A stretch of 64,000 nt of DNA from Saprospiraceae bacterium (GCA_016717145.1 JADKGD010000073.1:186001-250000), one strand, 5' to 3'. Positions 30,480 through 40,617 are shown, numbered from the stretch's first letter. Program-made: numbers and translations. The notes: generated by a model not told the origin, from the letters alone.

Positions 30480-30850
30480 CGAGCTTATGGGGAGGTTGGG
30501 GCCCTGGGATTAAGGGGCGTTCCTCCCCGCCGCATTTGGGGGGGGGAAAAAAAACCCCCGGGAGCGGGGGCGGACCGTTTGGACAATTAAATGTGCCCTA
30601 AACCATGCCTCCCCCCCCCCCACCCTGGGGGCCATAAATTTTTTGGTGGGGGCCGCGGCCGCCACCCCCCTAAAAACACCCCCCCGGGGGGGGGCGGCAA
30701 AAAACCCCCGCCCGGGTTCCCCCGGCCCCCCCCTCCCCCCACCTTTATAATAAAAAATTTTTTCCTTTAAAAAGCCGGCGGCCCCGCCGAAGTTACCCCG
30801 GGGCCCCTTTCAATTATCCCACCCACAACCTTTTTTTTTTCCACCCAAAA
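30480..30850. other. Nonsense stretch, probable low-quality or mis-joined sequence
   Basis: Roughly 370 bases dominated by runs of C and G (up to ten in a row) mixed with A/T runs, entirely unlike the AT-rich surroundings and coding on neither strand. It falls exactly between the end of two well-preserved genes. Such homopolymer blocks are typical of poor read ends kept in an assembly. I take this as an artefact; the true spacing and even the adjacency of the flanking genes are uncertain. Confidence 0.75.
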
Positions 30851-30864
30851 TGCTACTTTTTTTA

Positions 30865-32261
30865 TTAATTTTTATTAAAATGATTTTTAAAAGGGTCGCT
30901 TAGTTCACTAACCCTGATCAGTTTTTTATTTACAAATTCATCCAAACCTAATGCAGAAAGTTCTCTGCCATATCCGGAGCCTTTAGTACCGCCAAAAGGC
31001 AAGTCTGCTTGCGTCCAGGTAGGGTGGTTAATAAAAACCATTCCCGTATCTATTTGGTCTGCTACCCGTTTGCCCCTTTCAATATCATTGTAAATACTGA
31101 ACTACCTAAACCAAATGGAGAATCATTGGCCAAATCAATTGCCTCTTGTTCATTTTTTACTTTGAAAAAAACAGCTACAGGGCCAAAGAACTCTTCGTAA
31201 TACACCGGATTGCCAGGCAACATATTTGTGATCACTGTTGCTTCCATATAAGCACCTGCTTGGTTGACTCTTTTGCCCCCCAATAAAATTTTAGCACCGC
31301 CATCAACCGCCCTTCTCACCTGATCCGCGATTTTAACCGCTGCTTCTTCACTACTTAAGGGACCTAACTGGGTATCGGGTTCCATCGGGTCGCCAATGAC
31401 CAAGCCAGCTAGTTTTTTTTAAATTTTTCAAAAATTCATCCGAAATGCTTTCAACAGCTATAAAACTTTTTGAAGCTATACAACATTCGCCATTATTATT
31501 TATTCTGCCTATAACGGCCCAATCTACGGCTTTGTCAATATCGGCATCCTCCAAAACAATAAAAGCATCACTTCCACCTAATTCCAAAACTGATTTTTTC
31601 AAGTTTTTACCCGCCTGTGCTGCAAAACTTGCACCTGCAGCCTCGCTTCCGGTAAGCGAAACGCCTTTTATTCTTTTATCAGAAACAAGGATAGAAGCGG
31701 TTTTGCCTGAAATCAATAGGTTTGTGTAAAATCCAACTGGGGCTCCTGCCTCTAGAAAAATTTCTATAGCTATTGCGCATTGCGGAACAATGGAAGCGTG
31801 TTTGATAAGAATTGTATTGCCAACCATTATATTGGGTGCTGCAAAACGGGCTACCTGATAAAATGGAAAATTCCAGGGCTGAACACCTAACAATACGCCT
31901 ATCGGACTATGCCGAACCAGGGCCTGCCCATGGACTGGTTTTAATATCTTATCCGATAAAAATTCTTCCGAATTATTGGCATAGTAATCAAAGATTTCTG
32001 CACTTAATTTTATCTCACCTTCAGCCTGTGAGACCAACTTACCCATTTCCAGGGTAATCAGTTGGGATAGTTCCTTCTTTTTTCTCTTAATAAACCAGCT
32101 ATTTTGTGCAATAATTCAGCCCTTAATGAATATTCAGTCTTTTTCCAAATAGCAAATGTTTCGGCCGCTTTTGCAATGGAATGGTCGACTTCAGATTCAG
32201 TCATGTAATCAAATCTTTTTATCACTTTGTTGGTAGCCGGATTGGTGGTTTGAATTGGCAT
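30865..32261 (-). CDS. NAD(P)-dependent succinate-semialdehyde dehydrogenase (three frameshifts)
   Basis: An aldehyde dehydrogenase of about 460 residues. It starts MPIQTTNPATNKVIKRFDYM. After a shift near 32080 come PIGVLLGVQPWNFPFYQVAR and the nucleotide site SLTGSEAAGASFAAQAGK. The catalytic Glu is in VLELGGSDAFIV and the nucleophile Cys in NNNGECCIASKSF. After shifts near 31405 and 31090 come DTQLGPLSSEE, YYEEFFGPVAVFFKV and, near the end, THPTWTQADLPFGGTKGSGY-like text down to HFNKN at 30865. The length and NNG.CCIA.K.F loop fit the Sad/YneI-type succinate-semialdehyde dehydrogenases. Breaks are probably errors. Confidence 0.82.
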
Positions 32262-32305
32262 AATTTTATAATTAATAGTATTAAAAATAATAGTTATACG
32301 CCTGA

Positions 32306-32864
32306 TTAATGTTTCGGTTCTTTATCCGCCTCAATGCACCAGAGCAACTCCTTTACAAATACTGCGGCAAGTTTGTCGGAAGCAGATTTGTCAAGCGCAT
32401 TTCCTTTTTCATCATAGGCTTTATCCACCGTTGGGACAGAAAACATAGCGGGGATAGTCCATGCTTTCATTTTCCATAAGGTAAACTGAAGGGCTACCAT
32501 GGCTTGGGCGCCACCAAAAGGACCAGCCGAAACGGTGGCTATGCCTATGGGTTTGTGTTTCCATTCGTCATACAAAGGTCGATTGCATTTTTAAACTGGC
32601 CGGATATCCACCATTGTATTCTGGTGTGACGATGATAATACCGTCAGATGATTTTATCTTTTTGGCATAGTTAAGTACACCTTTAGATGGATTAATAAGT
32701 GTCTTTAGTGTCCCTTCGAAAATAGGAAAGTTGTACTCCTTTAAGTCAATGACCTCTGTAGTGGCCAAATTATTTTCAATGAGATAATTTTGAAAATAAA
32801 GCGAAACATTATGACTTTTTCGCCCTTCTCTGATGCTGGATGAAATAATAGATATGTGATGCAT
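32306..32864 (-). CDS. NADPH-dependent FMN reductase (one frameshift)
   Basis: A flavodoxin-fold reductase of about 185 residues. The FMN phosphate loop is ISSSIREGRKSHNV near the N-terminus. The second flavin loop is IIIVTPEYNGGYPASLK. After a frameshift at 32578 the C-terminal half continues HKPIGIATVSAGPFGGAQAM with the conserved G.FGG loop. Family members reduce FMN, quinones or azo dyes with NAD(P)H. The gene starts only 2 bases after the stop of the pterin dehydratase, so the two are translated from one message. The break is in TTTTT and probably an error. Confidence 0.83.
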
Positions 32865-32866
32865 GG

Positions 32867-33106
32867 TTATTTTTTATTGAAAATCCGGTCTATTTCTTTT
32901 GAAAGTTTTAAGTCCTTTTCGGTAATGCTATTATTGGCTTCATGTGTAAATAATAAGATATCTACCTTGTTGTACACATTACTCCAATTCGGATGGTGGT
33001 TCATTTTTTCAGCGACAAAAGCTACCTCAGTCATAAAAGTAAAAGCTTCTACAAAATCTTTAAACTCAAAACTCCGTTTCAATTGATTATCTGCTTCTTT
33101 CCACAT
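32867..33106 (-). CDS. phhB: 4a-hydroxytetrahydrobiopterin dehydratase (pterin carbinolamine dehydratase)
   Basis: A 79-residue PCD/DCoH protein, slightly shorter than the usual 95-110 because the N-terminal strand is abbreviated. The active-site motif is EKMNHHPNWSNVYNKVDI with His37-His38-Pro39, and the third His is in LLFTHEANNSIT (His55). It dehydrates 4a-hydroxy-tetrahydropterin, normally to recycle the cofactor of phenylalanine hydroxylase, and in other bacteria serves molybdopterin or is a moonlighting protein. No hydroxylase is in the window. It is part of a short stress operon with an FMN reductase and DUF6496 protein. Confidence 0.9.
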   Translation of the reverse strand: MWKEADNQLKRSFEFKDFVEAFTFMTEVAFVAEKMNHHPNWSNVYNKVDILLFTHEANNSITEKDLKLSKEIDRIFNKK

Positions 33107-33111
33107 AATAC

Positions 33112-33282
33112 TTATTTTTTAGATTTTTTTAATTCATCTGCTTCACTCAAAGCAATGGCAATGGCTTGTTTTTGATTCGTTACTATGGTATCAGATTTTC
33201 CGACGTGTAACTCCCCTACTTTAAATTCGTGCATGACCTTGGCTACCTTTTTTTGAGTAGCACTTACTTTTTTCTTTTCCAT
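33112..33282 (-). CDS. DUF6496 small protein
   Basis: A 56-residue, lysine-rich protein reading MEKKKVSATQKKVAKVMHEF then KVGELHVGKSDTIVTNQKQA and IAIALSEADELKK. The pattern KV.KVM.EFK.GEL..G.....V.N.KQAIAIALSEA is the DUF6496 signature, found in stress and plasmid-borne loci of many bacteria; function unknown. It was found by reading the 70-base gap between larger genes. It starts at 33282 and ends 5 bases before the pterin dehydratase start, so it belongs to the same leftward unit. Confidence 0.8.
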   Translation of the reverse strand: MEKKKVSATQKKVAKVMHEFKVGELHVGKSDTIVTNQKQAIAIALSEADELKKSKK

Positions 33283-33352
33283 TATTCATTTTATATTTAA
33301 GCATAGTCATAAATATAATTTTAGCCTATGCTTTGAAGATTAATTATTATTA

Positions 33353-33808
33353 CTAGGCCGTTACTAAATCTCTCATAGTTTTTACTTTATTGTGGTCGGC
33401 TACTAGCAAAGTGTGATGTGCTTTAATCATAGTTTGCTGTTCAGCGCTTAAATTTTCTACATCATTTTTCAGCGCTTTTTCATACGTGTCTTTTGCCACG
33501 TCTTCTCCATATTCGCATGAATTGAGAATAGCTCTGCGGTCTTTACCTGTTAGGGCAGCTTTTACATCCATCCACACCCGAAAGAATTTACCCGATACCA
33601 TAGTGCCTTCGGCAGGTTCGCCACCTAAATTCGAAACTTCTGCGCTTAATTCACCATTGCAATGTCGGCTTGTTGTACTAAACTGCGCAAACAAGGTTTT
33701 TAAATCTTGCTCTTCGGTTTCTTCACTTGCTTTTTTGTAACCTTGAATTCGATCATTGTTGATTATGATAAGTGTGTTTAACACTTCTATTGTTTTTTCA
33801 TTTTTCAT
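33353..33808 (-). CDS. DUF2383 (PA2169 family) four-helix-bundle protein, copy 1
   Basis: A 151-residue all-helical protein: EVLNTLIIINNDRIQGYKKA, then FAQFSTTSRHCNGELSAEV, GKFFRVWMDVKAALTGKDRR and CEYGEDVAKDTYEKALKND. The ferritin-like bundle and the GTMVSGKFFR..M..K segment define DUF2383/PA2169. Such proteins are general-stress proteins of unknown activity. It shares about half its residues with the gene at 33980-34426, so the pair is a tandem duplication. Cytoplasmic, intact, probably with its own promoter in the 150-base gap. Confidence 0.88.
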   Translation of the reverse strand: MKNEKTIEVLNTLIIINNDRIQGYKKASEETEEQDLKTLFAQFSTTSRHCNGELSAEVSNLGGEPAEGTMVSGKFFRVWMDVKAALTGKDRRAILNSCEYGEDVAKDTYEKALKNDVENLSAEQQTMIKAHHTLLVADHNKVKTMRDLVTA

Positions 33809-33979
33809 TTTAATTGAATTTGTAATATTAAAAATTGATTACTTTATATTTGACTATATTGCGGAAAGAATAATTTATCATCAAAGGCACGAAAGCACTA
33901 GGAATCACTTATTTTAAACAGTTGATTATGATTTTTTTTATTGGTTGGTAAAAGATACATCTTTAAATCGGAAAGATGT

Positions 33980-34426
33980 TTATAACAACTTCATAGCTTT
34001 CACTACATTGTAATCGGCTAGTAGCATTGCTTTTTGGGCAATTAATGTATCTTTTTGCTCCAGAGTAATATCTTCTAAATTTATACTAAGGGCTCTCTGA
34101 TATGTATCCTGTATCACATCTTCTCCTGTGTCGCAAGAAACAAGGATTGCATTGCGGTCATGACTGATAAGAGCTGCTTTTACTTCCATCCAGACTCGGA
34201 AAAATTTTCCGGATACAAATGTACCTTCTGCTATTTCTCCGCCTAATCTTTTAATTTCTGAAATTAATTCTTGTCTGCATGTTTGACTTGTCTCTATGAA
34301 TTGGGCAAACATGTTTTTCAAATCACTTTCATTAGTTTCGCTTGAGGCCGTTTCGTAACCTTCTATTCTATCATTATTGATAGTGATGAGTGTATTTAAA
34401 ACTGCAATTGTTTTTTCTTTTTCCAT
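33980..34426 (-). CDS. DUF2383 (PA2169 family) four-helix-bundle protein, copy 2
   Basis: 148 residues, a paralogue of the neighbour at 33353: KTIAVLNTLITINNDRIEGY, FAQFIETSQTCRQELISEIK, GKFFRVWMEVKAALISHDRN and CDTGEDVIQDTYQRALSINL. The bundle core is conserved and surface positions differ, indicating an old duplication rather than a recent copy. No metal-binding ExxH is evident, so oxidase activity of the ferritin type is not supported. Function is unknown beyond the family's association with stress loci. Confidence 0.88.
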   Translation of the reverse strand: MEKEKTIAVLNTLITINNDRIEGYETASSETNESDLKNMFAQFIETSQTCRQELISEIKRLGGEIAEGTFVSGKFFRVWMEVKAALISHDRNAILVSCDTGEDVIQDTYQRALSINLEDITLEQKDTLIAQKAMLLADYNVVKAMKLL

Positions 34427-34619
34427 TTTTTTGTTTATTTATTTGTGAATTTCTTGTTGCTTATTTATGTTTTACTAACTAATTCTAACAATGTCCGAGC
34501 AACATCCAGATAATTACAAATACTATAATAGTTCGAGACAGCCGCCTCCTAATTTTGATGCACCATGGCCCGCAATTAGTCCTTTGAAAATATTGTTCAT
34601 GTGAATTTATTTGGTTTGG

Positions 34620-35038
34620 TTAAGTATTATATAAATTAATCAATGCCATTATTGTGAAATTCTTTTTGGATCCTTTTCTACGTTTCAGCAAACGGAGTAT
34701 GAGATTTTCTGCGGTTGATTTAAAGCCGTCAGTGTGTTTTGAGACAACATTTGTGATTGCAAATTGTAAAATTGTTCCTAATATTTTTATTACTGGATTA
34801 TGTGCCCTACCGAAAATACTCTTTGTGAGGTAGCCGGTTTGCTATTCCGATTGTATTATTTAGGACATTACTTTTAATTCCAGGCGAATCCATTACTTCA
34901 TGAAATGTACTTTTGATAAGATTGATTGGGTTATCAACTCGTTTAAGTCATCGGCAAGTGTATCGTAATCATAACCCTGCCAAGGTCGGTCAGATTTCAT
35001 AAATCCTCTTGGGACACTATTGCTTTATAATTTTTCAT
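34620..35038 (-). CDS. Hypothetical protein, frameshifted
   Basis: The minus strand gives, in three frames, MKNYKAIVSQEDL, KSDRPWQGYDYDTLADDLNE, LITQSILSKVHF, HEVMDSPGIKSNVLNNTIGI, KSIFGRAHNPVIKILGTILQ and TNVVSKHTDGFKSTAENLIL, ending RRKGSKKNFTIMALINLYNT at 34620. Joined, this is about 138 residues of convincing protein text with one hydrophobic stretch (ILGTILQFAI). The C-terminal basic tail suggests membrane-surface or nucleic-acid contact. I do not recognise the family. The position next to the DUF2383 pair suggests another stress protein. Confidence 0.4.
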
Positions 35039-35260
35039 TTTATGATTTTGAATTTATCTGTAAATATTTATGCCACAAAGGTGCAGTTCATTACTGTGGC
35101 AAGCATTACAGAGTTTTTCTAAAGAGTTACATGATTCACATTCTAATTCATAAGAGGAGCGATTTGTAGATGCATTTGTTTTAAAAATCAGATTTGGAAA
35201 ATTTAGGTTTTACCTATATTTTAACTTGTGTGCAGCAGTTACCGTTGTTGTAAACCGTTT

Positions 35261-35705
<445 letters not shown>

Positions 35706-35770
35706 CTGATCTTTATTGCTTTCATTGTCTATTGCCGGCGTTTTCACTATGTTCATTTAATTATTTCAGC

Positions 35771-36463
35771 TTACTTATGTTTCACTGTTTTCATTTGTAT
35801 TACGTCCACAAGAAAAGCGAATGCCATTGAAAAGTAAATATAACCTTTTGGAATTTCAAAGTGAAAGCCTTCTGCCAAAAGAGACACGCCAATCATCATT
35901 AAAAAACACAATGCTAATATTTTAAATGAAGGGTGTTTCCTTATAAACTCACTAATTGGTTTTGAGGCAAATAACATAATGACAACCGTAACAATTACTG
36001 CTGTGTACATTACCCAAAGTTCCTTTACCATCCCAACTGCTGTAATGATAGAGTCGATGGAAAAAAACTAAATCCAATATAATTACTTCGGTAAGTAATC
36101 TTTAAAACTGTTGTCTTTTGGAATGTTTGGGTGGTCTTCATTGGCCATTTCAGTTTTATGATAAATTTCTTTTGTGCTTTTATAAATTAAAAAAAGTCCT
36201 CCGAAAATTAGTATTAAACCTTTGCCTGAAAAGTCAGTATTAAAAAGCGTAAAGAGTGTTTGGTCCAGTTTCAAAATCCAGGCAATAAAAGCTAAAAGAA
36301 ATAACCTCATCACCATAGCAAGCCCTATTCCCCAAAAGCGAAGTTTACTTCTTTGGTTATCCGGCAACTTGTCTGCCAAAATTGAAATAAAAATAATATT
36401 GTCAATGCCAAGAATGACTTCAAGGGCAATTAACGAAAGTAAAGGAATGATTGCTTCTGTCAT
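35771..36463 (-). CDS. TerC family integral membrane protein (frameshifted)
   Basis: The N-terminal half begins with the hallmark IALEVILGIDNIIFISILAD (acidic residues inside helix 1), then FLLAFIAWILKLDQTLF and GLILIFGGLFLIYKSTKEIY. After two shifts between 36050 and 36090 the second repeat gives the matching VIILDLVFSIDSIITAVGM, followed by FASKPISEFIRKHPSFKILA and EGFHFEIPKGYIYFSMAFAF. The paired LxxDNxxF / LDLVFSIDS segments are the family's ion-binding helices. TerC proteins move metal ions, notably manganese, and protect against tellurite and oxidative stress. Reassembled, about 231 residues. Confidence 0.83.
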
Positions 36464-36501
36464 ATGTATTGTTTCGTTTGTTTGTTAGTTGTTATGTCGT
36501 T

Positions 36502-36640
36502 CGCTATGCTTTTACATAATGCTTTTCCGCTTTAAGAAGTTGAGGATTTGTAGGATCAAACTTTTTATCAAGCACTGAAAATCAAAAGTACAAAAAATCT
36601 GCTTTTGGGCTACGGTTTTATTTTTCGTTGATTTTTTCAT
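36502..36640 (-). CDS. Short hypothetical protein, possibly frameshifted
   Basis: From the ATG at 36640: MKKSTKNKTVAQKQIF. With one frame change near 36575 the text continues VLDKKFDPTNPQLLKAEKHY and ends VKA at 36502. This second part has strong protein character (KFDPTNPQLLKAE). About 45 residues. No family recognised. It lies between TerC and another small open frame and could equally be the tail of a lost gene. Confidence 0.25.
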
Positions 36641-36663
36641 TAGTTCAAATTTGTTTCCATTTT

Positions 36664-36840
36664 TTACTTCCATTTCTGGTTGTAAATAGTATTAATTTGT
36701 TTAGGATTAATAATTAGTTGTTTATCAGTTTCGGAACTACCTAAAAAGAATAAAAATCCATCACGATTTTCCGTAAATGGAAATATATTATTTTTTTTGT
36801 GCATTAAATTTTTGAAGTAATCTATTATTTTAGGTATCAT
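36664..36840 (-). CDS. Small hypothetical protein
   Basis: A 58-codon frame: MIPKIIDYFKNLMHKKNNIF, PFTENRDGFLFFLGSSETDK and QLIINPKQINTIYNQKWK. The composition is protein-like, with an amphipathic start and a beta-rich middle, but no family is recognised. It would be too short for most gene callers. It may be intact or the end of a degraded gene. Confidence 0.3.
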   Translation of the reverse strand: MIPKIIDYFKNLMHKKNNIFPFTENRDGFLFFLGSSETDKQLIINPKQINTIYNQKWK

Positions 36841-36938
36841 ATTTTATGAAGTTTTCCAAAATTTCGACTAAAGTTCACCAGCTTAACACAGATTATGCAT
36901 TCTAATAAGTTTGTTACAATGTTTTTGATTGATGATCT

Positions 36939-36975
36939 GTTAAACCCAAATTCAGCATTGGACTTTATTTTAATG
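36939..36975. repeat. Dispersed copy of the 25-kb repeat arm
   Basis: GTTAAACCCAAATTCAGCAT followed by TGGACTTTATTTTAATGA matches, with a few substitutions, the complement of 25062-25097 (GTTAATCCCAGATTCCGCAT then TGGACTTTGTAATGA). Two loci 12 kb apart sharing about 35 bases outside genes indicate a dispersed intergenic repeat. Confidence 0.5.
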
Positions 36976-37017
36976 AATATATAACAAAATAGTGGGCATT
37001 GCTCATGAAATCCGTCA

Positions 37018-37070
37018 AAAATGATACACGAAGTATCATTTTAGGATTTTACTGAGACAAACTTGTCTCA
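37018..37070 (-). terminator. Two consecutive perfect hairpins downstream of the NmrA-like gene
   Basis: AAAATGATAC/GTATCATTTT (37018-37027 and 37033-37042) and TGAGACAA/TTGTCTCA (37053-37060 and 37063-37070) lie 13 bases beyond the last stop of the leftward gene. They probably end that transcript; the A/T-rich outer arm of the first also reads as a U-tract. Confidence 0.5.
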
Positions 37071-37082
37071 GCATAGTGAAGG

Positions 37083-38099
37083 CTATTCGTGCCATATGAG
37101 AACTATCAATAAATTTAACAACGATGTCAAATATGAAGTCAGATTTTCATGTAGTTCATTTCTAACGCGGATTTTGGGTATAAAAATAAGATGGTTGGTT
37201 TTCTGTCGTTTTGATTGGTAATCTGTTAAAACATCTTTTACTGTTTTCCATTTTAATTCGGGGTAACGATCATTGTCGGTTTTATCAATATTTGCACGCT
37301 TGTCTATTAAATTGTGCATGTACTGCATTCCTTGCCAGGCAGGATACAGTTCATTTTTCCCCGGCGATAATTTCCGTGTTATTTTTATAAGCATACCAAG
37401 CAGCCACTTTCCTCCTGGTCGAAACAAACGAAATTTTGGTCCAAATACCTCATTAGCTACAATCTTTACTTCCCGGGGACTTATTAAGTCTCCGGCTATT
37501 CTGAGATATCGGGGAGTTACAGCATCCATCGCCAAATTAGCAGTATATTCAGCTGTATTGTCTATCGTTGTAAGACCCCATTTGTGATCGGCATCTCCCC
37601 AGTAGAGTATCAATTTTGTTTTAAAAGTATTAAAGGCATTTGGTCAGTCAACATATCGGTAAAAGCACCGTTCATAATGGAAGTAGATGAGATAGATGTT
37701 TTGTCCAGGTATTCATGAAATTCACGCCTTAAATCCAGGTTCCGATTTTCTCCATAAAAAATTTGGTAAAATCCAACGAAAAATCAGAAGGTATAAATCA
37801 GGTACATTTGTTGCAATTGCCGCATCAAGCAGTACTTTTGGGCATCAATAATCACTTCCCGTAAGCCGGCTAAAGCTGAAATGACACGACACGCCTTGAC
37901 ATGCAATGGTTAATTCAGATAAGTTCCAATGGTCAGTGATACATATATCAGCGCCTAGTGTTTCTAACATTTTTATCTTTTGAGCCTCACTTTCTGAACG
38001 CACAATGACACGTATTTCAGCATTTTTTTGTGAAAGGTGTCTAACTATTCTCATTCCCAAATTTCCTGTTGCGCCTGCTACTAATATTACTTTCTTCAT
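37083..38099 (-). CDS. NmrA-like NAD(P)-binding protein (frameshifted)
   Basis: Starts at 38099 with MKKVILVAGATGNLGMRIVR (dinucleotide turn GATGNLG) and RVIVRSESEAQKIKMLETLG. After breaks between about 37870 and 37610 the rest reads LILYWGDADHKWGLTTIDNT, AEYTANLAMDAVTPRYLRIA and AWQGMQYMHNLIDKR, then WKTVKDVLTDY. The GDA....TTIDNTAEYTA segment is typical of NmrA/isoflavone-reductase-like proteins with a C-terminal substrate lobe. The terminal ~45 residues after YQSKRQK are probably frame read-through and the true end may be near 37200. The reaction is unknown. It lies divergently from katG. Confidence 0.65.
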
Positions 38100-38313
38100 T
38101 TTATTATATGATTCATATTAAACCCACTGGAGCTGGTTTTGTTTTTGAACAATTTAAACTTTATAACCTTCCAAAGCATTTAACTTATTAGATACCTTTT
38201 TTTATTTATAAGCATGTCTAATTTTTTTTGTATATATATAATGTATGTTAAGTCTATAGCATTTATTTATGTGGACATAAGATATATTAATTAAAATTAT
38301 AGTATTTTCATAG

Positions 38314-38321
38314 TAAATTTG
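38314..38321 (+). promoter_or_regulatory. Candidate -7 box of katG
   Basis: TAAATTTG matches the Bacteroidota TAnnTTTG box and lies 30 bases before the katG ATG at 38351, a sensible leader length. A convincing upstream TTTG at the right spacing is not present, so the promoter may be activator-dependent. Confidence 0.35.
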
Positions 38322-38350
38322 TAGTTTCTAATCATTTTAAAATATCTTGT

Positions 38351-40579
38351 ATGGAAAATAAAGAGCATTCGGGCACATCGTCCTACAATGTTAACAGCGA
38401 AAGCAAGTGTCCGTTTTCGGTGGCGCACTAAAACAAAGTGCCGGGGCAGGCTCAGAAACCGTGACTGGTGGCCAAATCAATTAAGGCTGAATATTCTTCG
38501 CCAACATTCCACCTTGTCTGATCCCATGGGAGCATCCTTTAATTATGCCAAAAGTTTAATACGCTTGATCTGGTAGGTTTAAAGGATATTTTCGAACTGA
38601 TGACAACGTCTCAGGATTGGTGGCCTGCAGATTATGGTCATTATGGTCCTCTTCATTCATATGGCGTGGCATAGTGCAGGTACTTATCGGATCTCTGATG
38701 GACGTGGCGGTGGAGGTTCAGGCACCCAAAGATTTGCGCCGCTCAACAGCTGGCCTGATAATGCAAACCTCGATAAAGCACGTTTGTTGTTATGGCCACT
38801 CAAAAAAAAATATGGAAAAAAAATATCATGGGCAGATCTCATGATACTCGCCGGCAATTGTGCCCTTGAGTCGATGGGCTTTAAAACCTTTGGTTTCGCA
38901 GGTGGAAGGGAGGATATATGGGAGCCGCAAGAAGACATCTATTGGGGCTCTGAAGGTAAGTGGCTGGATGACAATCGGTATACAGGTGACCGCGAACTGG
39001 AGAATCCCCTGGCTGCCGTTCAAATGGGACTTATATATGTCAATCCTGAAGGGCCTAATGGCAATCCTGATCCAATTGCCTCAGCGCGTGACATCCGTGA
39101 GACTTTTGGCCGGATGGCCATGAATGATGAAGAAACAGTGGCATTAATTGCCGGTGGTCATACATTCGGTAAAACACATGGCGCTGCTGACCCGGGTCAG
39201 TATGTTGGGCCTGAACCGGCGGCAGCAAGTATTGAAGAGCAAGGTTTAGGATGGAAAAATACATACGGTACAGGAAATGCAGGAAATACGATTACAAGCG
39301 GGCTTGAAGGCGCATGGACTACTACACCAACCAAGTGGGGCAATAATTATTTTTGGAGACCTCTTTGGTTACGATTGGGAATTGACAAAAAGCCCGGCAG
39401 GTGCACAACAATGGATACCAAAACATGGCATGGGTGCAGATTCAGTGCCTGACGCACACGACCCTACCAAACGTCATGTTCCTGTAATGCTGACTACAGA
39501 TCTGGCATTAAAATTTGACCCTGCTTACGAAAAAATTTCAAGGCGCTTTCATGAAAATCCTGACCAGTTTGCAGATGCTTTTGCACTTGCCTGGTTCAAA
39601 CTGACGCACCGCGATATGGGACCAATTTCCAGATACCTCGGTCCGGAAGTCCCCAAGGAAGCTTTGATCTGGCAAGATCCTGTTCCGGCACTTACTCATA
39701 AACTTATAGATGGTAAAGACATTATATCACTAAAGAATACCTTATTGGATTCGGGATTGTCTGTATCTCAACATATCAACTGCATGGGCTTCTGCATCAA
39801 CATTTCGTGGTTCAGACAAACGTGGCGGTGCAAATGGTGGACGCATACGTCTTGCGCCACAGAAAGACTGGGAAGTCAATAATCCAGCTGAATTATCCAT
39901 AGTTTTGAATAAACTTGAGGCAATACGAACGACATTTAATAGTACACTATCAGATGGCAAGCAGGTTTCTATGGCTGACTTGATTGTACTCGGTGGATGT
40001 GCAGGCATAGAGAAGGCAGCAAAAAATGGTGGGCATAACATAACTGTTCCATTCACCCCGGGACGCACCGATGCATCTCAAGCCCAAACTGATATAGATT
40101 CATTTGGAGTGCTTGAACCGGCGGCAGACGGTTTCCGCAACTACTTTAAACCTAAATATTCGGTATCCGCTGAAGAATTGTTAATTGATAAAGCACAACT
40201 ATTGACATTGACGGCACCTGAGATGACGGTTCTGGTCGGTGGTATGCGTATGCTTGGTACTAATTTCGGTCAGTCTGAATATGGCGTATTTACCCAGCAT
40301 ATAAGTAAACTTACCAACGACTTCTTTATAAACCTGCTTGATTTTGGCACCATCTGGAATGCAATTTCTGACTCGAAGGATGTATTTGAAGGACGCGATC
40401 GAACAACAGGCAAAGTCAAATGGACAGCAAGCCGGGTTGATCTAATATTCGGTTCTAATTCAGAATTGAGGGCACTCGCAGAAGTCTATGGAAGTGATGA
40501 CGCGCAAGAGAGGTTTGTAAACGACTTTGTTGCTGCTTGGAACAAAGTGATGAACCTGGGTCGATATGATCTTACATGA
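38351..40579 (+). CDS. katG: Bifunctional catalase-peroxidase KatG (about six frameshifts)
   Basis: Haem peroxidase that removes hydrogen peroxide. The start is MENKEHSGTSSYNVNSESKC. The distal site is MTTSQDWWPADYGHYGPL then MAWHSAGTYR (Trp and catalytic His). The adduct Tyr is in MGLIYVNPEGPNG and the proximal His in VALIAGGHTFGKTHGA. The duplicated C-terminal half includes DLIVLGGCAGIEKAAKNGG and ends NLGRYDLT at 40579. Breaks lie near 38445, 38550, 38580, 38650, 39350 and 39765; conserved text is continuous across all of them, giving about 740 residues as expected. The large number of indels in a strongly conserved enzyme argues for sequencing error. Followed by a strong terminator. Confidence 0.9.
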
Positions 40580-40617
40580 TCATTTATACTTAAATCCTAG
40601 TGTAGAAAATGAATAGC

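Noticed and set aside
30369..30590. Plus-strand frame running into GGEKKPPGAG
   Set aside because: Lies over the start of the MDR gene and the nonsense C/G stretch.
34491..34604. Short plus-strand frame MSEQHPDNYKYYNSSRQPPP (38 codons)
   Set aside because: Starts with a fair ATG context but has no family pattern, overlaps the upstream gap of a leftward gene and has no supporting neighbour.
38388..38576. Separate small gene MLTAKASVRFRWRTKTKC
   Set aside because: Its second half (RNRDWWPNQLRLNILRQHST) is the KatG N-terminal region in a shifted frame.
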